NCBI GenBank assembly: GCA_964194555.1
Contig: CAXMMT010000007.1
Span: 1 to 64,000 of the forward strand
Reading direction: 5' to 3'
DNA length: 64,000 nucleotides
Source of the DNA: SZUA-217 sp964194555
GTDB taxonomy: Bacteria; Actinomycetota; Acidimicrobiia; Spongiisociales; ZC4RG35
Position numbers and translations under genes: made by a program. Under the pieces are notes generated by a model that was not told the DNA's origin, did no database searches, and was given only the letters and a program-made list of their open reading frames with translations. Below, piece by piece: positions 34,139 to 42,551 of the stretch (position 1 is the first letter of the stretch; each line of letters begins with the position of its first letter).

Positions 34139-35529
34139 GACGCAGCGTCGAGGGCGGCCTGCACGACTTCTTCAATGGACATATCAGTCGTCAGCTCGAG
34201 CTCACGGTCTGGTGTGAGACCGCCGTTTCCGGCTGTAAGACCGCTGGGGGTTGCCCACCGGGCCACCGCGACGTAGAGCTCTCCGCCATTACGCAGATCA
34301 AAGGGTATCTGGACCGCGTCTTTACCGAAGGTGTTCGTGCCGACCATCACCGCGCCACGGCGATCTCTCAAGGCGCCTGCGACGATCTCCGCAGCGGACG
34401 CCGTGCCCTGGTTCACCAGGACGATCAAACGCTCTTCAGTGGCCAGCCCTCCTTCGGTCGCCGCGTACTCGAGGTGCTCGTCGGGGGCGAACGACTCGAG
34501 GACCAGCCCTCCGCTGATGAATTCTGAGGCCACGTCGACCGAGGCATCGACAAGGCCACCGGGGTTGTCGCGAAGGTCGATGACGATGGTGCGCGGCCTG
34601 AATTCTGAGAGAGATATCAATGCTTCCTCCACAAGTCCGGGGATGTCGTCCTCGAAGTCGGGTATTCGCAGATATCCGACGCCGGGCAGGGAAATCTCGA
34701 CACTCACCGTCGGGACAGTGAGCTCGGACCGCTCGATGGTGAAGGTCAGGCTTTCTCCTCCTCCACGTTCCACCACCATGTCGAATGATCCGGTTTCGTC
34801 CCCGGCCATGGCGGCCGCCGTTGAGACGAAACCCTGGCCGTCGACCTGCATGCCATCAATCTCGACCACGATATCTCCGGCTTGCAACCCGGCGTCCGCT
34901 CCGGGGTTGTCTTCCAGCACGAAGACGATTCGGAGAGGGCAAGTCGTAGTGATCTTGGCGCATTTCGAACCCACCGCATCGGTGGCATCGAGGAGAAGAC
35001 CGACCCCTCCGACGATTCCGTTGGGCCGGAAGGACCCCACCTGGTCGGGCGGCACGTAATAGGAGAAGGGGTCGAGTCCGACGTCTGTCATCGCGGTGAC
35101 CGCGGCATCCACCGCCGGACCGACTGCGATCCCCGACTCGTGAACCATCTGTGCGAGTTGATCGCAGAAATCGGTGAAGTCTCCGTGTGGCACCGCGCAA
35201 ACAAGAGTGCGAGGCCGTGCCTCGGTCTCGGTGCTCGTGAATTCCCGGAGACTTCTCAGCGCAACGCCGGCCAGATCCGAGCTGGACCACGGTCTGTCTA
35301 CATGCCATTTCTGTACGAGCTCGTACACCTCGCATAGCGCCGAGAATGTCACAGGCGGGGCGACGCAGTTCTGCACCTGGTATGGCTGGCCGCCGACGGT
35401 GCTGCTCGGCACGTTGGACACCGCTGTTGTGGGCGGAGCCTCGAGGGTGGTCAGCGCAGACTCTGACGCCGACCCACAGGCAACTGCAGAAACCAGCAAG
35501 AGAACGAGGGCCGTGCGCATTGCCGCCAT
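34135..35529 (-). CDS. S41 (CtpA-like) peptidase lipoprotein, paralogue
   Basis: A 464-residue paralogue of the following gene with the same order: lipobox SAVAC, short Thr/Pro linker, Cys-containing N-domain, PDZ (GLQAGDIVVEIDG) and S41 domain with the Ser in NQGTASAAE and Lys in TFGKDAVQ. The start is ATG 35527-35529 or 35518-35520 (MRTALVLLL). The two peptidases are translationally coupled, which suggests that they act together or form a mixed oligomer. The longer frame up to 35877 runs into the 65-bp repeat and is not used. Confidence 0.88.
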   Translation of the reverse strand: MAAMRTALVLLLVSAVACGSASESALTTLEAPPTTAVSNVPSSTVGGQPYQVQNCVAPPVTFSALCEVYELVQKWHVDRPWSSSDLAGVALRSLREFTSTETEARPRTLVCAVPHGDFTDFCDQLAQMVHESGIAVGPAVDAAVTAMTDVGLDPFSYYVPPDQVGSFRPNGIVGGVGLLLDATDAVGSKCAKITTTCPLRIVFVLEDNPGADAGLQAGDIVVEIDGMQVDGQGFVSTAAAMAGDETGSFDMVVERGGGESLTFTIERSELTVPTVSVEISLPGVGYLRIPDFEDDIPGLVEEALISLSEFRPRTIVIDLRDNPGGLVDASVDVASEFISGGLVLESFAPDEHLEYAATEGGLATEERLIVLVNQGTASAAEIVAGALRDRRGAVMVGTNTFGKDAVQIPFDLRNGGELYVAVARWATPSGLTAGNGGLTPDRELELTTDMSIEEVVQAALDAAS

Positions 35530-35586
35530 TATGTGGACTGGTGCTCCGACCACAAGCGTTTGCCGCGTTGAAGTCGGCCAGTGACG

Positions 35587-35651
35587 TCCCTGGCTGCGTC
35601 CTCGTCCTCGACGAACGGGCCAGTGGCCAACGTCGCTGCCTCCTTGCCAGA
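35587..35651. repeat. 65-bp intergenic repeat, copy B
   Basis: Second copy of the element at 3800-3864, same length, ends nearly identical, centre diverged. It lies in the divergent gap between the S41 peptidase and amidohydrolase genes. A nearby GCCAGAGCACTAAT at 35691-35704 resembles, on the other strand, the CTAGTGGTCTG arm of the inverted repeat that bounds copy A. Confidence 0.45.
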
Positions 35652-35724
35652 GACCCCCCTGGCTCGCCCTCAACATCGCCAACGTTCGTGGCCAGAGCAC
35701 TAATCGGCAGTTACCGTCAGCTTC

Positions 35725-36804
35725 ATGAGTACACGAGTCATTCTCCGCTCCCCATTCGGAGAAACTGTCACACGGGACATCGCCGACGGCCACTGGGCGG
35801 ATCCGGTCGGCGATGCCGATTCGACGTTGGGTGAGGGCTACTGGGCGGTGCCCGGTCTGGTGGATGCCCACTCCCATCTCGCCACCACAGACCTGCCCGC
35901 GTCGAATGGGGGTTATCAGCCAGGTGTTCTCGATGATGCCGTCACACGAGCCAGAGAAGCTCTCGCCGCCGGGATCACCCTTCTCCTCGACAAGGGCTGG
36001 TGCGACACCACCACGATCGACCTGATGGCCGCTGTGCCCGAATCGGAGCGCCCGGAGATCGAAGCAGCCGCACAGATGATCGCCGTCAACGAGGGCTACT
36101 ACCCCAACTTCGCGATCGAGATCGATGACTCTGAAATCGACTCAGCGGTAGCCAAACAGGCGGGCATGGGAGCGGGTTGGGTGAAGCTCATCGGCGACTG
36201 GCCCCGACGGGGACGAGGCCCGGTGGCCAACTTCACCGAAGATCAATTACGCCGGGCCGTTGAGATCGCCGGCGAGTCTGGAGCCCGGGTCGCAATCCAT
36301 ACGCAGGCGCGGGAGGTGCCATCGATGGCAGTGGCCGCGGGAGTCCACTCCATTGAGCACGGTCTCTTTCTCACCGACTCTGACGTGGCGGCCCTTGCCG
36401 AACGTGGAGGGATGTGGGTGCCGACGGTTCTTCGGATCGAGGAGACGATCACCCAACTCGGCGCTGAGTCGGGTGGTGGGCGGCTTCTCATCGAAGGCCT
36501 CGACAACACGCGTCGTCTTCTTCCTGCTGCTTTCGAGGCGGGGGTGCGTGTGCTGGCCGGTACCGATCTCGTCGGCACTCCGGCGAACGTGGCCAGCGAG
36601 GCGATCAAACTGGGGGAATACGGACTCTCCAACCTACAGGTCGTTGAGGCGGTTACAACCGCGGGATTCAGGGCCACCGATCGCAGTTCCGACTTCGCCA
36701 TCGGCGCTCCCGCGGACGCCGTGCTCTTTCCTGACGATCCAATATCCGACCTGGAGGTTCTCAGGCACCCGACCGTTGTGATTCGGAAGGGGACCGTGGC
36801 ATGA
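35725..36804 (+). CDS. amidohydrolase family protein
   Basis: A 359-residue metal-dependent hydrolase. Metal ligands are DAHSH (about 48-52), a candidate carbamylated Lys (WVKLIGD, about 153), AIHTQ and SIEHG histidines, and AGTD for the catalytic Asp. A short beta domain at both ends completes the amidohydrolase fold. Substrate unknown; the layout fits a cyclic amide hydrolase or imidazolonepropionase relative. The maf start overlaps its stop by 4 bases. Confidence 0.85.
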   Translation: MSTRVILRSPFGETVTRDIADGHWADPVGDADSTLGEGYWAVPGLVDAHSHLATTDLPASNGGYQPGVLDDAVTRAREALAAGITLLLDKGWCDTTTIDLMAAVPESERPEIEAAAQMIAVNEGYYPNFAIEIDDSEIDSAVAKQAGMGAGWVKLIGDWPRRGRGPVANFTEDQLRRAVEIAGESGARVAIHTQAREVPSMAVAAGVHSIEHGLFLTDSDVAALAERGGMWVPTVLRIEETITQLGAESGGGRLLIEGLDNTRRLLPAAFEAGVRVLAGTDLVGTPANVASEAIKLGEYGLSNLQVVEAVTTAGFRATDRSSDFAIGAPADAVLFPDDPISDLEVLRHPTVVIRKGTVA

Positions 36805-37394
36805 GACTGGTTCTAGCCTCGGGGTCGCCCCGTCGCCGCCAGCAACTGGAGACGCTGGGCCTCGATTTTGATGTCGAACCCTCAGATATCGATGAGTCAC
36901 GTCGTCCGGACGAGCCCCCAGGAGTCTATGTTGAGAGGATGGCCACGGAGAAGGCGCGAGCGGTGGCAGCCGCCGATCGTGTCGTGCTTGCGGCCGACAC
37001 CGTGGTGGTGCACGAGGGGAGGATCTTGGGGAAACCCGGCCACCCTGAGGAGGCGCGCTCAATGCTGCGACGACTTCAAGGCGATCGTCATGAGGTGTTC
37101 ACTGGTGTCGCAGTTGTCTCGTGGGACGATGGTCCAGTGGTTCACCCAGCCGTGGATGTGACCGAAGTGGCTTTTCTCCCCATGACCGATGATGAGATCG
37201 CTGACTACGTATCAACCGGAGAGCCTATGGACAAGGCGGGTGCCTACGCCCTTCAGGGCGCAGGTGGGCGGTTCGTCGAGTCGGTGAAGGGCAGCCCATT
37301 CACGGTGATCGGCTTGCCGATCCATCTGCTCTCGCGTCTGATCTCGCACGCCGGACTCGATATCAGAGTATTTCAATTCGAACTGCCTGGCTGA
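36801..37394 (+). CDS. maf: Maf-like nucleoside triphosphate pyrophosphatase
   Basis: A 197-residue Maf protein. N-terminal LASGSPRRRQQLETLG carries the Ser/Arg pair of the family, and AADTVV with GKP carries the catalytic Asp and Lys. It hydrolyses non-canonical or pyrimidine NTPs to the monophosphate and is implicated in halting septation. It is coupled to the upstream amidohydrolase (ATGA overlap). Confidence 0.94.
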   Translation: MRLVLASGSPRRRQQLETLGLDFDVEPSDIDESRRPDEPPGVYVERMATEKARAVAAADRVVLAADTVVVHEGRILGKPGHPEEARSMLRRLQGDRHEVFTGVAVVSWDDGPVVHPAVDVTEVAFLPMTDDEIADYVSTGEPMDKAGAYALQGAGGRFVESVKGSPFTVIGLPIHLLSRLISHAGLDIRVFQFELPG

Positions 37395-37412
37395 GCGGGT
37401 AGTTTTCTCGAG

Positions 37413-38369
37413 ATGCGGCCAACACTTCTCGCAATCGTTCTGGTGCTCGCCGCTTGTAGCCCGGTCTCGGAGATAGCTGATCCGACAAGCACCCTCGACG
37501 TCACCACCACGGCAAGAATCGTTACGACCACCGCGACTGTCGAGACCACCTCGACCACCGAAGACCCCACTACAACTTCCACGACGACAACCCTGGAGGC
37601 GACCACCACAACGTCTGACATTCTCGACGGAAACTGGGCCGACCAGCCGTTGATAGTGACCGGATTCGGCGCTCTTGGATGGTGGGACGGCACCGACTGG
37701 ATACGTGCCGAGACCGAAGGCGCCCTCCCTGTTGTGGGTGGTGAGGACTATCAGATTGCAGTAATCGGCCTCGAGGCGACTACCACCGGCGGCCCGCAGG
37801 ACCTGGTCTGTGAACCGGTGTTCAACCTCGGTGTCGTGTTGGAAGACGACCATCTGCTCGGTGGATGGCCGGGACCGTATGGGGTGGCGATATCCGCGCC
37901 GTGGGATCTCCAGCCGAATCTGTTCGAGCCCTTTGCAGACGATGGCACGTTTGCCGCTATCGCTTCGGGCCTGCTGGCCGAGCGGGGCCTGGTTGGGGCC
38001 GACCCGGTTGTCAAACAACTCTTCCGCACCGATCTCGAAGGCGACGGGATCAACGAGATCCTTGTCGTTGCGGAGGACATCAGCGGTGGTTTCCTTCCAA
38101 AGGCGGGGGACTATTCGATCATCTTCATGCAGAAGGTGATCGAGGGCGATGTGCAAACGGTGGTCCTTGGTGATTCGGTCATAACAGACCCCGAGGGGTC
38201 GTTTGTGGTGGGCTTCTCGGTTGGAGCGGTCGCCGATCTCAGCGGCGATGGCCAGATGGAAATCGTCGTCGACTCCGCCTTCTTCGAGGGCCTTGGAGTA
38301 GACGTCTGGGAATACGTCGATGACGACATCGGTCTGTTCCCCTACCTACAGACTGGATGTGGCAGCTAG
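37413..38369 (+). CDS. hypothetical threonine-rich lipoprotein
   Basis: A 318-residue lipoprotein with lipobox LAAC (Cys15), followed by a Thr-rich linker (about 22-68), then a globular domain. It includes DLEGDGINEILVVAED and DLSGDGQMEIVVDSA, two Asp/Gly turn motifs like the calcium-binding FG-GAP or integrin-type repeats. That suggests a surface protein with Ca2+-stabilised loops. The function is unknown. Its last 13 bases overlap the next gene. Confidence 0.75.
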   Translation: MRPTLLAIVLVLAACSPVSEIADPTSTLDVTTTARIVTTTATVETTSTTEDPTTTSTTTTLEATTTTSDILDGNWADQPLIVTGFGALGWWDGTDWIRAETEGALPVVGGEDYQIAVIGLEATTTGGPQDLVCEPVFNLGVVLEDDHLLGGWPGPYGVAISAPWDLQPNLFEPFADDGTFAAIASGLLAERGLVGADPVVKQLFRTDLEGDGINEILVVAEDISGGFLPKAGDYSIIFMQKVIEGDVQTVVLGDSVITDPEGSFVVGFSVGAVADLSGDGQMEIVVDSAFFEGLGVDVWEYVDDDIGLFPYLQTGCGS

Positions 38370-38776
38370 TGAAGAACCCTTTCGAGGACCGTCCCACCTA
38401 TGTCGGTCTCAGTGGCATCGAACTGACCGAGACCTCATCAGAGTTCGCCGCTGGCCGTATTGAGATTACCGAGCACCACATGCAGCCCTACGGAGTGGTG
38501 CATGGAGGTGTCTATTGCACATTTGCGGAGACACTGGCTTCGACCGGTGCCGCAATGTGGGCCGTGGAGCAGGGATTGGAAGGGGCAGTGGGGGTCAGCA
38601 ACAAGACGGACTTCCTCCGGCCCACCACCGGTGGGGTTCTGATTGGAGAGGCGACGCCGATTCATCGCGGTCGTACCCAACAACTCTGGCAGGTGAACAT
38701 CATTAGGGAAGACAACGGCAAACTCGTTGCCCAGAGTCAGGTCCGTCTTCAGAACGTGAACAGCACCGAGTTCTGA
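38357..38776 (+). CDS. PaaI-family hotdog thioesterase
   Basis: A 139-residue hotdog-fold protein. The motif YGVVHGGVYCTFAETLAS (about 45-62) is the conserved active-site helix of the PaaI/YbgC-like thioesterases, and NKTDFLRPTTGG marks the following strand. It likely hydrolyses an acyl-CoA. It starts within the end of the lipoprotein gene and is convergent with the next gene, one base apart. Confidence 0.88.
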   Translation: MWQLVKNPFEDRPTYVGLSGIELTETSSEFAAGRIEITEHHMQPYGVVHGGVYCTFAETLASTGAAMWAVEQGLEGAVGVSNKTDFLRPTTGGVLIGEATPIHRGRTQQLWQVNIIREDNGKLVAQSQVRLQNVNSTEF

Positions 38777-38777
38777 T

Positions 38778-39314
38778 TCAGGGCGTGGACAGCCAGCGAG
38801 TCAAATCGATGACGACCTCTTGAAAATCTTGTCCGTGTCCGGAGGACACGGCGTGAGCCACCTCATGTAGGACTATCCAGGCCTGGGCCGGCCGTTCGAC
38901 GAGGATCGTCCTTGTCGTCGGGTCGTAGCTTCCCTTGATTCGGCCTTCGAGACGGTCGATCACCACCAATTCCACCGTGCTCACGCCCAGATGGTCAGCC
39001 AGTGAGTCGGCGAGTTGGCTTGCCTCTTCATCGGTGAGATAGGTGTTGGCGAGCCGGATCATGACCTGGTCCAGACCGGCCAACCTCACGCCCTCTTGAA
39101 CGGTGCAGTAGTCGAATCCGCATATCTCGAGTCCGTTGTCGGCGAAGGGCGGATCCCGGTCGATCAAGTTGTATAGGGGAACCATGGCCATAGCGAAGAC
39201 CGTCACAGTTGCGACAGCGATTAACACCAGCCGGCGCCATGGCGAACGTTCCAGCGGTTCGAAGGAATCCTCCTCGACATCCCAGTCTTCGAAGACTGGT
39301 TCGTCCTGGATCAC
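38778..39314 (-). CDS. membrane-anchored HExxH metallopeptidase-like protein
   Basis: A 178-residue protein from a GTG at 39312-39314. One transmembrane helix (about 30-50) anchors a domain that ends in VLHEVAHAVSSGHGQDF, where HEVAH is a zinc-binding HExxH motif and the following His in GHGQDF resembles SprT- or M78-type zincins. Two cysteines lie in CGFDYC. A short frame upstream (39314-39409) shares its stop with this start. The substrate is unknown. Confidence 0.75.
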   Translation of the reverse strand: MIQDEPVFEDWDVEEDSFEPLERSPWRRLVLIAVATVTVFAMAMVPLYNLIDRDPPFADNGLEICGFDYCTVQEGVRLAGLDQVMIRLANTYLTDEEASQLADSLADHLGVSTVELVVIDRLEGRIKGSYDPTTRTILVERPAQAWIVLHEVAHAVSSGHGQDFQEVVIDLTRWLSTP

Positions 39315-39465
39315 TACTTGAGAGCCTCTTTGATCACATGCGAATGGTAAGGCAGGCCACGAGCAACGGCTTTCGAGACCAAATGGCGTCCTTGGCTTAT
39401 CGGGGGCATCCTGGCGCCCTCGCCGCATGACAGGTCGCAGATGAGCGTTGCCAGGCTGGCCCGGT

Positions 39466-39777
39466 CTAGGCCTCAACTTCCTCGTCGACAGCCAGGGCAA
39501 CGATCTTCGGCACCGGGCCGCAGTGCCCACCGATGATTCGTTTCAGCAGGCCGGGGTAGCCGAGATGATTGAGACCCCTGTTCTCGGAGTCACCTTGTCC
39601 ACCGGCCCATACGAGGGCCAGGTCTCGAGGTTTGGCATCCTCTATGTATTGCTGTTCGAGCGCAGCAAGTATTTCCTCGGCGACTCCGTGACCCTCATAG
39701 CCCGAACTCACGATTACGTCTCGATCGTGTATCACCGAGACGGCCTCGCGTGCACCAACAACTTTGTTGATAGTCAT
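39466..39777 (-). pseudogene. N-terminal stub of a YdiF-type CoA-transferase
   Basis: The 103-residue frame matches only the N-terminus of acetate/propionate CoA-transferases of the YdiF type: KVVGAREAVSVI, SGYEGHGVAEEIL, AGGQGDSENRGLNHL and LLKRIIGGHCGPVPKIVALAVDEEVEA. In full-length enzymes (about 520 residues) this is followed by the acyl-CoA site and the catalytic Glu, both absent here. The frame stops directly after the EVEA segment, so the rest has been deleted. The downstream 150 bases show no CoA-transferase remnant. Confidence 0.8.
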
Positions 39778-39879
39778 GATCGACTCCCGGTCCGAACCTA
39801 CATCTTGATAACACGGCTGGCGATGATTCGTGGCCCGAGTGAATCCTTATTGGGCCCTTCTCCAATATCCTTGTAGCCA

Positions 39880-40995
39880 ATGTCGTTCCAGATCGGCCCA
39901 CTTGTCGTTGACCCCCCGGTGGTCCTTGCCCCGATGGCAGGCGTGACCAATGCTCCGTTTCGCCGTCTGTGCCGCGAGTTCGGGGCGGGTCTCTACGTCT
40001 CGGAGATGATCGGCGCCAGGAGTCTTGTGGAGAAGAGCGAGAAGACGATGGCTCTGGCCCGTTTCGACGACGATGAGAGCCCCAGATCGATTCAGCTTTA
40101 CGGCACCGACCCGGGAGCTCTTGGTGAGGCGGTTGCCTTTCTTGTCGAAGATCACGGGGTTGACCACATCGACATGAACTTCGGATGCCCGATGGGCAAA
40201 GTGACGAAACACGGAGGAGGGGCCGCCCTCCCCTGGAAGACCAGCCTGTTTCGTTCTGTAGTTCGCGCCGCGGTCATGAACGCCGGCGATGTCCCGGTGA
40301 CGGTGAAGTTCCGGCTGGGCATCGACGAGGAACACCTGACATTCATCGACACCGGCCTGATCGCCGAAGAGGAAGGAGTTGCCGCGGTCGCACTCCACGC
40401 CCGCACCGCCCGCCAGTTGTACTCAGGCAAGGCCAGGTGGTCGGCGATCCGTGAGTTGAAGGAGGCGGTGACCACCGTGCCTGTGGTTGGTAACGGTGAC
40501 ATCTGGACGGCGGACGACGCTCTCGAGATGATGCGTTCAACCGGTTGTGATGGAGTCGTGGTTGGCCGCGGGTGTCTCGGGCGCCCCTGGTTGTTCCGGG
40601 ACCTGGCCGACGTGTTCGCGGGACGCCAGGCCCAGGTTCCGCCAAATCTTGGCGAGATTGGTCGGATCATGCTCCGCCATGCCCAACTGCTGGTTGACCA
40701 CTTCGGAGAGAAGGTCGGTCTCAACCTCTTCCGCAAGCATCCCTCGTGGTATCTGAAGGGCTTCCCTGTTGGACCGGTTCTTCGTGATGGCTTCGCCAGG
40801 GTGGCCTCGATCGAGGAGTTGACGTATCTGGTCGGGAGGCTCGATCCGGATGTCCCGTTTCCTGAAGAGGCCAATCGCATGGTTCGTGGGCATAGTCACG
40901 GGCCACGTCCGGTGCGTCTACCCCACGGATTTCTCGACGATCGGGAAGCCGAGCGGGTAGCCGACGAGGCCGAGCAGGTGGTCAGCGGCGGCTAG
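39880..40995 (+). CDS. dusB: tRNA-dihydrouridine synthase B
   Basis: A 371-residue FMN enzyme that reduces uridine to dihydrouridine in tRNA. Marks are LAPMAGVTNAPFRRL (about 16-30), the catalytic Cys103 in MNFGCPMGKV, KFRLGIDEEH, LHARTARQ and the FMN-phosphate motif GVVVGRGCLGRPW. Length is longer than E. coli DusB (321) owing to a C-terminal extension. Convergent with, and overlapping by 14 bases, the PQ-loop gene. Confidence 0.95.
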   Translation: MSFQIGPLVVDPPVVLAPMAGVTNAPFRRLCREFGAGLYVSEMIGARSLVEKSEKTMALARFDDDESPRSIQLYGTDPGALGEAVAFLVEDHGVDHIDMNFGCPMGKVTKHGGGAALPWKTSLFRSVVRAAVMNAGDVPVTVKFRLGIDEEHLTFIDTGLIAEEEGVAAVALHARTARQLYSGKARWSAIRELKEAVTTVPVVGNGDIWTADDALEMMRSTGCDGVVVGRGCLGRPWLFRDLADVFAGRQAQVPPNLGEIGRIMLRHAQLLVDHFGEKVGLNLFRKHPSWYLKGFPVGPVLRDGFARVASIEELTYLVGRLDPDVPFPEEANRMVRGHSHGPRPVRLPHGFLDDREAERVADEAEQVVSGG

Positions 40996-41620
40996 AGGAC
41001 TCACTAGGGCTCCTTTTGAGCTGCGTCGCCACCTCGACCTCGCTGCGGGTCGAGTGGTATCGGGTCAGCATCAGTATCGAACCGACCAGACCGACCACCG
41101 AGAATGTGAGAATCCCGACGTCGGCCCAGAACCATCCGTAGTACCCCCAGAGGAAGGCCTCTGCAATCCCGATCCACCACGTCCCCGGTGAGATGCCGGA
41201 AGGGTCGGCGGTGCGATACGCGGTCCAGACCGAGGGGGTGAGCATCACTCCGTAGGACAATCCGAGAATCACTCCGAGTGCTGTCCATCCTGCGACAAGT
41301 GCTGTTGTGGCGAGCAGGACACCCCAGACTGCTCCCAACAGACAACTCTGCCGAGGATCGCGCCCGGTCCGAACCAGCGCCCACATGGTCAACGCATACG
41401 CAACGACGGTGAACACGGGAGCGAGGATCGCGATCCAGAATCCTTGACTGACCAAATAGGCGGCCCACCCGACATTGGTGACCAACCCCAGGGATGCCCA
41501 GGTGGTCGAGACGCCGGATGAGTCACCGGTTCGGATCAGCTTGGAGATCTGTGGAACCAGAAAGGCAATCGTGCCAATGGTGGCGGCCACAACGGCAATG
41601 TTGGCCAGTGTCTCGTTCAT
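40982..41620 (-). CDS. PQ-loop repeat (SWEET-like) membrane protein
   Basis: A 212-residue protein with about seven helices and two PQ-loop elements: the first with the classic FLVPQISKLIRTGDSSGVS (about 20-38), the second with LTPSVWTAYRTADPSGIS (about 125-142). PQ-loop proteins include sugar SWEETs, cystinosin and MPDU1. The substrate is unknown. The C-terminus is basic and serine-rich. Confidence 0.82.
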   Translation of the reverse strand: MNETLANIAVVAATIGTIAFLVPQISKLIRTGDSSGVSTTWASLGLVTNVGWAAYLVSQGFWIAILAPVFTVVAYALTMWALVRTGRDPRQSCLLGAVWGVLLATTALVAGWTALGVILGLSYGVMLTPSVWTAYRTADPSGISPGTWWIGIAEAFLWGYYGWFWADVGILTFSVVGLVGSILMLTRYHSTRSEVEVATQLKRSPSESSSRR

Positions 41621-41657
41621 CGGTAGTTAGAACACCATTCCGGGTCGTCTGGTTGCA

Positions 41658-42551
41658 TCAACGTTGGCTGTAACCGGCGACGGCGGACAGAAAAACATGG
41701 GCCATGGAGTCGAGTGTCAACCCATTGACATCCGCCTCGGCGTCAACCTCAACAAAGTCCATCGCTCGCACCTTGGGGTGACGGGCACACCGGCGAACGC
41801 CCTCGGCGAGTTGGCGGATGGTCAAGCCACCGGGACTGGCCCCCGGACATGCGGGGGCGAAGATCCGATCGAGCACGTCGAGGTCAACGTCGACATATAT
41901 CGATTCACATCGTTCACCCAAACTGGAAAGGACACCCTCGACGACGCTGCGAATACCGTCCCGCTCCACCTGTTCTACGGTGACCACACTGATGCCTGCT
42001 TCGTCGCAGTAGGCCCGATACTCCGCAGAGTTGGCAAAGGAGTGGATTCCGATCTGGGCCACGTTGGCTCCGGGAAGCCCGTGCTCTTCGATCAGGCCGC
42101 GTATCGGGGTCCCGTTGGTGGGTCCGTTGGTGAGGGAGCGCACGTCGTGGTGGGCGTCAAAGGTGATGACGCCGACCTGTGATAAGTCTTTGGCCATACC
42201 GGCGACCAGAGGACGGGTGATGGCGTTGTCACCGCCGATGTAGAGGGTCAGAGAAGCTTCGGGGAGCTCGGTCGCCAACTCGGTCACAGCCCCGGGCATT
42301 GTTTGCATGTCCAGTTCTGAGATCGGCCAGTTGCCGACGTCCCGGACGGTCACATCGGCGAGGTTCGCCCCCCACTCGCTATGGAAGGTGGAGAACCGGG
42401 TCAGGTGGTCACGGAGGGCAAATGGCGTCAGGTCGGCTCGCGACGGGGTGAGAGATGCCTTGGATGAGGGCACCCCGACAACCAGGAGGTCCGGATCAGG
42501 GTGATCCTGTGCCAGCCAGACGTCGGCGCGAGGCCAACCCGGATCAAGCAT
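41658..42551 (-). CDS. hutG: formimidoylglutamase-like arginase-family hydrolase
   Basis: A 297-residue member of the arginase/agmatinase family with the binuclear Mn motifs GGDNAIT, DAHHDV and VDVDLDVLD. The start overlaps the end of hutU by 8 bases, which makes formimidoylglutamase (formimidoylglutamate to glutamate and formamide) the best guess. Substrate residues were not checked, so agmatinase or guanidinobutyrase remains possible. Confidence 0.82.
   Translation of the reverse strand: MLDPGWPRADVWLAQDHPDPDLLVVGVPSSKASLTPSRADLTPFALRDHLTRFSTFHSEWGANLADVTVRDVGNWPISELDMQTMPGAVTELATELPEASLTLYIGGDNAITRPLVAGMAKDLSQVGVITFDAHHDVRSLTNGPTNGTPIRGLIEEHGLPGANVAQIGIHSFANSAEYRAYCDEAGISVVTVEQVERDGIRSVVEGVLSSLGERCESIYVDVDLDVLDRIFAPACPGASPGGLTIRQLAEGVRRCARHPKVRAMDFVEVDAEADVNGLTLDSMAHVFLSAVAGYSQR

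Noticed and set aside
37500..37620. ACC/ACG-rich tract that looks like a DNA repeat
   Set aside because: It encodes the threonine linker of the lipoprotein; no exact tandem unit is kept. The similar tract at 27380-27480 has the same cause.
39314..39409. 31-codon minus-strand frame before the HExxH protein, with an antitoxin-like tail
   Set aside because: Too short, no ribosome site, and no recognisable fold; its stop overlapping the next start may be chance.
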